Part shown: piece after piece, positions 13,963-17,175 of the stretch
Position numbering within the stretch: position 1 is the stretch's first letter
Layout of the letters: each line of letters starts with the position of its first letter
From: an uncultured Alistipes sp.
Lineage (GTDB): Bacteria; Bacteroidota; Bacteroidia; Bacteroidales; Rikenellaceae
Direction of reading: 5' to 3'
Assembly (NCBI GenBank): GCA_900769745.1
Contig: CAAGHX010000234.1
Coordinates: forward strand, 1-17,175
DNA: 17,175 bases
The notes under the pieces: model-generated
Database searches by the model: none
Told to the model about the DNA's origin: nothing
Seen by the model: the letters and a program-made list of their open reading frames with translations, nothing else
Position numbers and translations under genes: made by a program

Positions 13963-15936
13963 ATGAAAAAGATATTAAAATCAATCATAATTGCCTCGAT
14001 TGCACTCGTATCTGCGGGTTGTAATTATCTGGACATCGTACCTGATAATACAGTCGAGCTCTCAAACTTGTTTGAGACAAAGGAGAAGGCATACCGTGCC
14101 CTCACCGATGTATACTCATACTTCCCAGATCCTAACGGTGTTCACTCTTCATACTGGTTGTGTGGTGACGAGTGGTCAGAGCGTTTGGATGCGGAGGTTG
14201 CTGATAACCGCGGCTACTGCCCAGGTTCTAAGGTAATGCGTGACTGGTCTAACCCATCAAGCCCTATCTTGGGTTACTGGAATGGTTCAGGTAAGGCATT
14301 CGATATCTATGAGGGTATCCGTATTGCAAACATCGTTCTCGATGGTTTGAACCCTAACACACCTGATATGACAATCTACGAGTACAACGACTGGATTGCA
14401 CAGATCAAGGTTTTGAAGGCTTACTACCACTTCTTCCTTTTGAGCTGGTATGGTCCTATCATCATCGCTGATACAAACTGCGAGCCTAACGACCCAGTAG
14501 AGACAGTTCGTCGTCCACGTGCTACTATCGACGAGTGCTTCAACTACATCATCGGTCTTTTGGAGAGCGTATTGTACAACGAGGATGGCGAGGAGCGTAC
14601 TGAGTTGAACGAGGCAGCTTCTGAGGCATTCTTCGGTCAGGTTGACCGTACAATCGCTAAGGCGTTGCTCGCAAAGGTTAAGGTATACCGCGCTAGCCCA
14701 TTGTTCAATGGTAACACAGACTTCGCTACTTTCAAGAACCAGCAGGGTGTTAACTACTTCAACCAGGAGCCACACCCAGAGTACTGGACTGAGGCTTTGG
14801 AGGCTGTAGAGGCTGCTATTGCTGCTGCTGAGAAGCAGGGTAAGGGTCTCTATGAGTTCAAGGATCTCTATCCTTTCAACGATGCTGACATTATCGAGCA
14901 GTCTCCTAACGGTGCTTTGAAGTATACTTACAACTTGCGTTACTTGATTTGCGAGGCTTGGAATAAGGAGCTCGTTTGGGGTTGGTCTAACTACGGTACA
15001 ACAGGTTCTGGTGGTACTTTGACAGCCGCTTCACAGTTCCGTTCTTACGCTTCACAGTCTGCAACTAACTCTTACCAGTGGTTGTCTGCATCACTCAACT
15101 GCTTGCGCACATTCTATACTAAGAATGGTGTTCCAACATCTGAGGATAAGACTTGGTATGCTGAGGATAAGCAGTTCGAGCTTACTACAATGCCTACTGA
15201 TGACTACCACTCAGGTTTGGTTCAGCCAGGTGAGGCTACTGTAAACTTCCACCTCAACCGTGAGCCACGTTACTATGCTTGGATCTATTTTGACCGTTCT
15301 CGCGTTCGTGCTTACAACAAGATTATCGACCTTAAGATGCGTTCTGGTGAGGAGCCAGGTGGTAACAAGGGTCACATCACTGACTACTACTGGACAGGTA
15401 TTGGTCCTAAGAAGTTGCAGCACCCAAAGAGCCAGCACGAGAATGCTGCTAACATGATCAAGTTCCCACTTCCATTGATGCGTATGGCAGACCTCTATTT
15501 GCTTCGCGCAGAGTGTGAGTTGGAGGCTAACGGTATGACTAATGCAAGCAAGATCTATGCTGACTTGAACAAGGTACGTGCACGTGCAGGTTTGCCTAAG
15601 ATTGAGGACGTTTGGTCTAACTCAGCTATCGTTAACACTGTTGACAAGCACAAGAATGAGGCTGGTCTTCGTGAGATCATTCAGATGGAGCGTATGATCG
15701 AGCTTATGTTCGAGGGTCAGCAGTACTTCGACGTTCGCCGTTGGAAGCGTGGTGTTGAGCTCTTCAACGATGCTATCGAGGGCTTCAACGCTCCTGATGG
15801 TACAGCTGCTGAGACATTCAACCAGGTAATTACTTGGCAGCCACGTGTTTTCCAGTCGCCTAAGCACTATCTCAATCCTATTCCACAGGCGGAGCTCGAC
15901 CGTAACCCTGCGATCGATCAGAACCCTGGTTACTAA
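13963..15936 (+). CDS. SusD/RagB-family surface glycan-binding lipoprotein
   Basis: This is a 657-residue lipoprotein that forms the lid over the SusC-like transporter and binds the glycan at the cell surface. The signal ends in a lipobox, VSAGC, with C20 lipidated, and the following NYLDIVPDN is the typical SusD start. The N-terminal SusD-like helical region covers roughly 25-250, with TPR-like helices (KVLKAYYHFFLLSWYGPII). The C-terminal family motifs are clear: RMADLYLLRAECELEANG, then REIIQMERMIELMFEGQQYF with DVRRWKRG (about 570-597). The usual SusD ending, IPQAELDRNPAIDQNPGY, closes the protein. It is somewhat longer than the common 500-600 residues, with extra sequence in the middle (about 330-480) where substrate loops lie. 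It is co-transcribed with susC (12-nt gap) and shares the same strong codon bias. Confidence 0.95.
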   Translation: MKKILKSIIIASIALVSAGCNYLDIVPDNTVELSNLFETKEKAYRALTDVYSYFPDPNGVHSSYWLCGDEWSERLDAEVADNRGYCPGSKVMRDWSNPSSPILGYWNGSGKAFDIYEGIRIANIVLDGLNPNTPDMTIYEYNDWIAQIKVLKAYYHFFLLSWYGPIIIADTNCEPNDPVETVRRPRATIDECFNYIIGLLESVLYNEDGEERTELNEAASEAFFGQVDRTIAKALLAKVKVYRASPLFNGNTDFATFKNQQGVNYFNQEPHPEYWTEALEAVEAAIAAAEKQGKGLYEFKDLYPFNDADIIEQSPNGALKYTYNLRYLICEAWNKELVWGWSNYGTTGSGGTLTAASQFRSYASQSATNSYQWLSASLNCLRTFYTKNGVPTSEDKTWYAEDKQFELTTMPTDDYHSGLVQPGEATVNFHLNREPRYYAWIYFDRSRVRAYNKIIDLKMRSGEEPGGNKGHITDYYWTGIGPKKLQHPKSQHENAANMIKFPLPLMRMADLYLLRAECELEANGMTNASKIYADLNKVRARAGLPKIEDVWSNSAIVNTVDKHKNEAGLREIIQMERMIELMFEGQQYFDVRRWKRGVELFNDAIEGFNAPDGTAAETFNQVITWQPRVFQSPKHYLNPIPQAELDRNPAIDQNPGY

Positions 15937-15976
15937 TAGCAAGGTGATTATTAACTTGATTTAAAAAAAGGAAATT

Positions 15977-17175
15977 ATGAATATTAAACATCACATAGCA
16001 TTATTGGCTGCTTGCGTGTTGGCAACTGGTGTTATCAGCTGTAAGACTGAGTCTGATGATGCACGCGAGAAGGTAGCTCCTGGTAAGATCCAGTGGGCTG
16101 AGTACACTCCAACAAATGGTGGTGCATGGATTAAGTATGGTCGTCCTGCTGATGAGGACTTCCTCTATGTACGCGCTGAGTACACACTTGACAATGGTCA
16201 GGTAATCTCTCGTTCAAGCTCTGTATATGTAGATAGCTTGTCAATCTCTGGTTTCGGTTCTGTTAAGGAGTACGAGGTTAAGCTTTACGCTTGCGACTAC
16301 TTTGCTAACGAGTCTGAGCCATACTCTATCAACGTTACTCCTATGGAGCCTAACGTACTTGCTGTCGATGAGACTATCATTGTACGTCCTGGTTTCGCAG
16401 GTATCGTAATCGAGTTGGAGAACCCTGCTTTGGAGTCTGTTGACGTTTACGTTGACATCGAGGCTCAGGACGGTTCTGGTCGTAAGGCTACTCGTATCTT
16501 TACTTCACAGATTGCTAAGGATCAGTTGATGGTAACAGACTTGGAGGCTATCCCTTATAAGGTTACTACTCACTTGCGTGACCAGTATGACAACGCAACT
16601 CAGCCTAAGGATCAGGGTATTATCCAGCCTAAGACTGACTACGAGTTGGATAAGTCAACTTGGACTTTCCTCCGCGATGAGTTGCTCTATGGTAGCTACT
16701 GGGATTCTAAGGCTGCTAAGCCAGATGCTGAACACCTCGGTATGTACACTTTGGACTCAATGAAGAACGCTATGGAGTACCGTTATGACGGTTCTATCTA
16801 TAAGTTCTGGGACGGTGTAACTGACTTGGGCGACGATCGTAAGCTTGGTTTGAACAGCTTCTTCCACTCAGGTTTCACCGATAAGGGTGGTTACCCATTC
16901 TCTTACTTCATCGACATGGGTCGCAAGATCAAGGCCAGCCGTATGCGCGTATGGCAGCGTTATGACTACCTCTATAAGACATATGGTCCTCGAGTATTCG
17001 AGTTCTGGATTTCTGACGATGATAATGCAGCAGACGGTATCTTGGAGGACTGGGAGTTGGTAGGTACTTACGCTATCGTTAAGGCTTCAACAGATGCTGA
17101 GGCAATGCAGGAGGCTATCGACGGTCACGAGTTCTGGCTCTACCCACACGATGTAGACTTTACACGTCAGTTCCA
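15977..17175 (+). CDS. DUF4959/DUF5126/DUF5000-type PUL lipoprotein, C-terminally cut by window edge
   Basis: I translated this open frame from the ATG at 15977 to the window end: 399 codons with no stop, so the gene continues. AAGGAAA at 15968-15974 is a fair ribosome-binding site. The signal peptide ends in the lipobox VISC with C22 lipidated. Residues about 33-122 match the DUF4959 pattern (APGKIQWAEYTPTNGGAWIK, then SLSISGFGSVKEYEVKLYAC). About 125-235 looks like the DUF5126 beta-sandwich, and about 240 onward like DUF5000, an F5/8-type-C (discoidin-like) domain with LFDG-type KFWDG (276-280). Such proteins commonly follow SusC/SusD and are thought to be surface glycan-binding accessories; the binding role is inference. 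It is 40 nt after the susD-like stop with no terminator, so it belongs to the same operon. No AGA or AGG arginine codon occurs in the visible part. Confidence 0.85.
   Translation, partial: MNIKHHIALLAACVLATGVISCKTESDDAREKVAPGKIQWAEYTPTNGGAWIKYGRPADEDFLYVRAEYTLDNGQVISRSSSVYVDSLSISGFGSVKEYEVKLYACDYFANESEPYSINVTPMEPNVLAVDETIIVRPGFAGIVIELENPALESVDVYVDIEAQDGSGRKATRIFTSQIAKDQLMVTDLEAIPYKVTTHLRDQYDNATQPKDQGIIQPKTDYELDKSTWTFLRDELLYGSYWDSKAAKPDAEHLGMYTLDSMKNAMEYRYDGSIYKFWDGVTDLGDDRKLGLNSFFHSGFTDKGGYPFSYFIDMGRKIKASRMRVWQRYDYLYKTYGPRVFEFWISDDDNAADGILEDWELVGTYAIVKASTDAEAMQEAIDGHEFWLYPHDVDFTRQF

Noticed and set aside
1..17175. CRISPR array, tRNA or rRNA genes, insertion sequences or prophage genes
   Set aside because: I saw no regularly spaced repeats, transposase or integrase motifs, or tRNA-like cloverleaf sequences on either strand.

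Overview
The window looks like chromosomal DNA of an anaerobic Bacteroidota of the order Bacteroidales, as found in the gut. Four things point there: a tandem SusC/SusD pair followed by a DUF4959/DUF5126/DUF5000-type lipoprotein, promoters of the Bacteroides form TTTG-N19-20-TAnnTTTG, weak or absent Shine-Dalgarno sites with A/T-rich leaders, and an EF-G paralogue with a non-canonical P-loop. I cannot name the genus with confidence. The preference for TTG and CTC leucine codons and the mid-range GC fit several families.

Layout. (1) 1-150, minus: the first 50 codons of an EF-G2-like translation factor, with a 282-bp upstream gap. (2) 433-3032, minus: a ROK-family sugar kinase followed by a secreted M28 metallopeptidase, with a hairpin terminator between them and another after the peptidase. 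(3) 3033-3193: a compact divergent promoter region with one good promoter per strand. (4) 3194-7228, plus: a housekeeping cluster of a short-chain isoprenyl diphosphate synthase, a U32-family (TrhP-like) protein, an Xaa-Pro aminopeptidase and a small two-helix membrane protein. It is closed by a terminator whose stem includes the last codons of the last gene. (5) 7287-9983, plus: a secreted GH78 alpha-L-rhamnosidase. (6) 9984-10809: an 826-bp intergenic region with a strong terminator, a near-perfect Bacteroides promoter and a predicted leader of about 470 nt. (7) 10810 to the right edge, plus: susC-like, susD-like and a lipoprotein gene cut off by the window end. This is the start of a polysaccharide-utilisation locus (PUL).

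How they work together. The SusC/SusD pair would bind and import an oligosaccharide across the outer membrane, with the third lipoprotein as a likely accessory surface glycan-binding protein. The adjacent rhamnosidase could remove terminal rhamnose, so a rhamnose-containing glycan (pectic, or a plant glycoside) is a plausible but unproven substrate. The ROK kinase would phosphorylate released hexoses or amino sugars. No PUL regulator (HTCS, SusR, ECF sigma/anti-sigma) lies inside the window, and the SusC lacks an N-terminal STN signalling domain.

I found no clearly new defence, mobile or CRISPR system. The least explained parts are non-coding: the long susC leader with its repeats and hairpins, the repeats upstream of the EF-G paralogue, and the terminator that overlaps a stop codon. 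Within the coding part, the SusC/SusD/lipoprotein block has a sharply different, high-expression-like codon bias.
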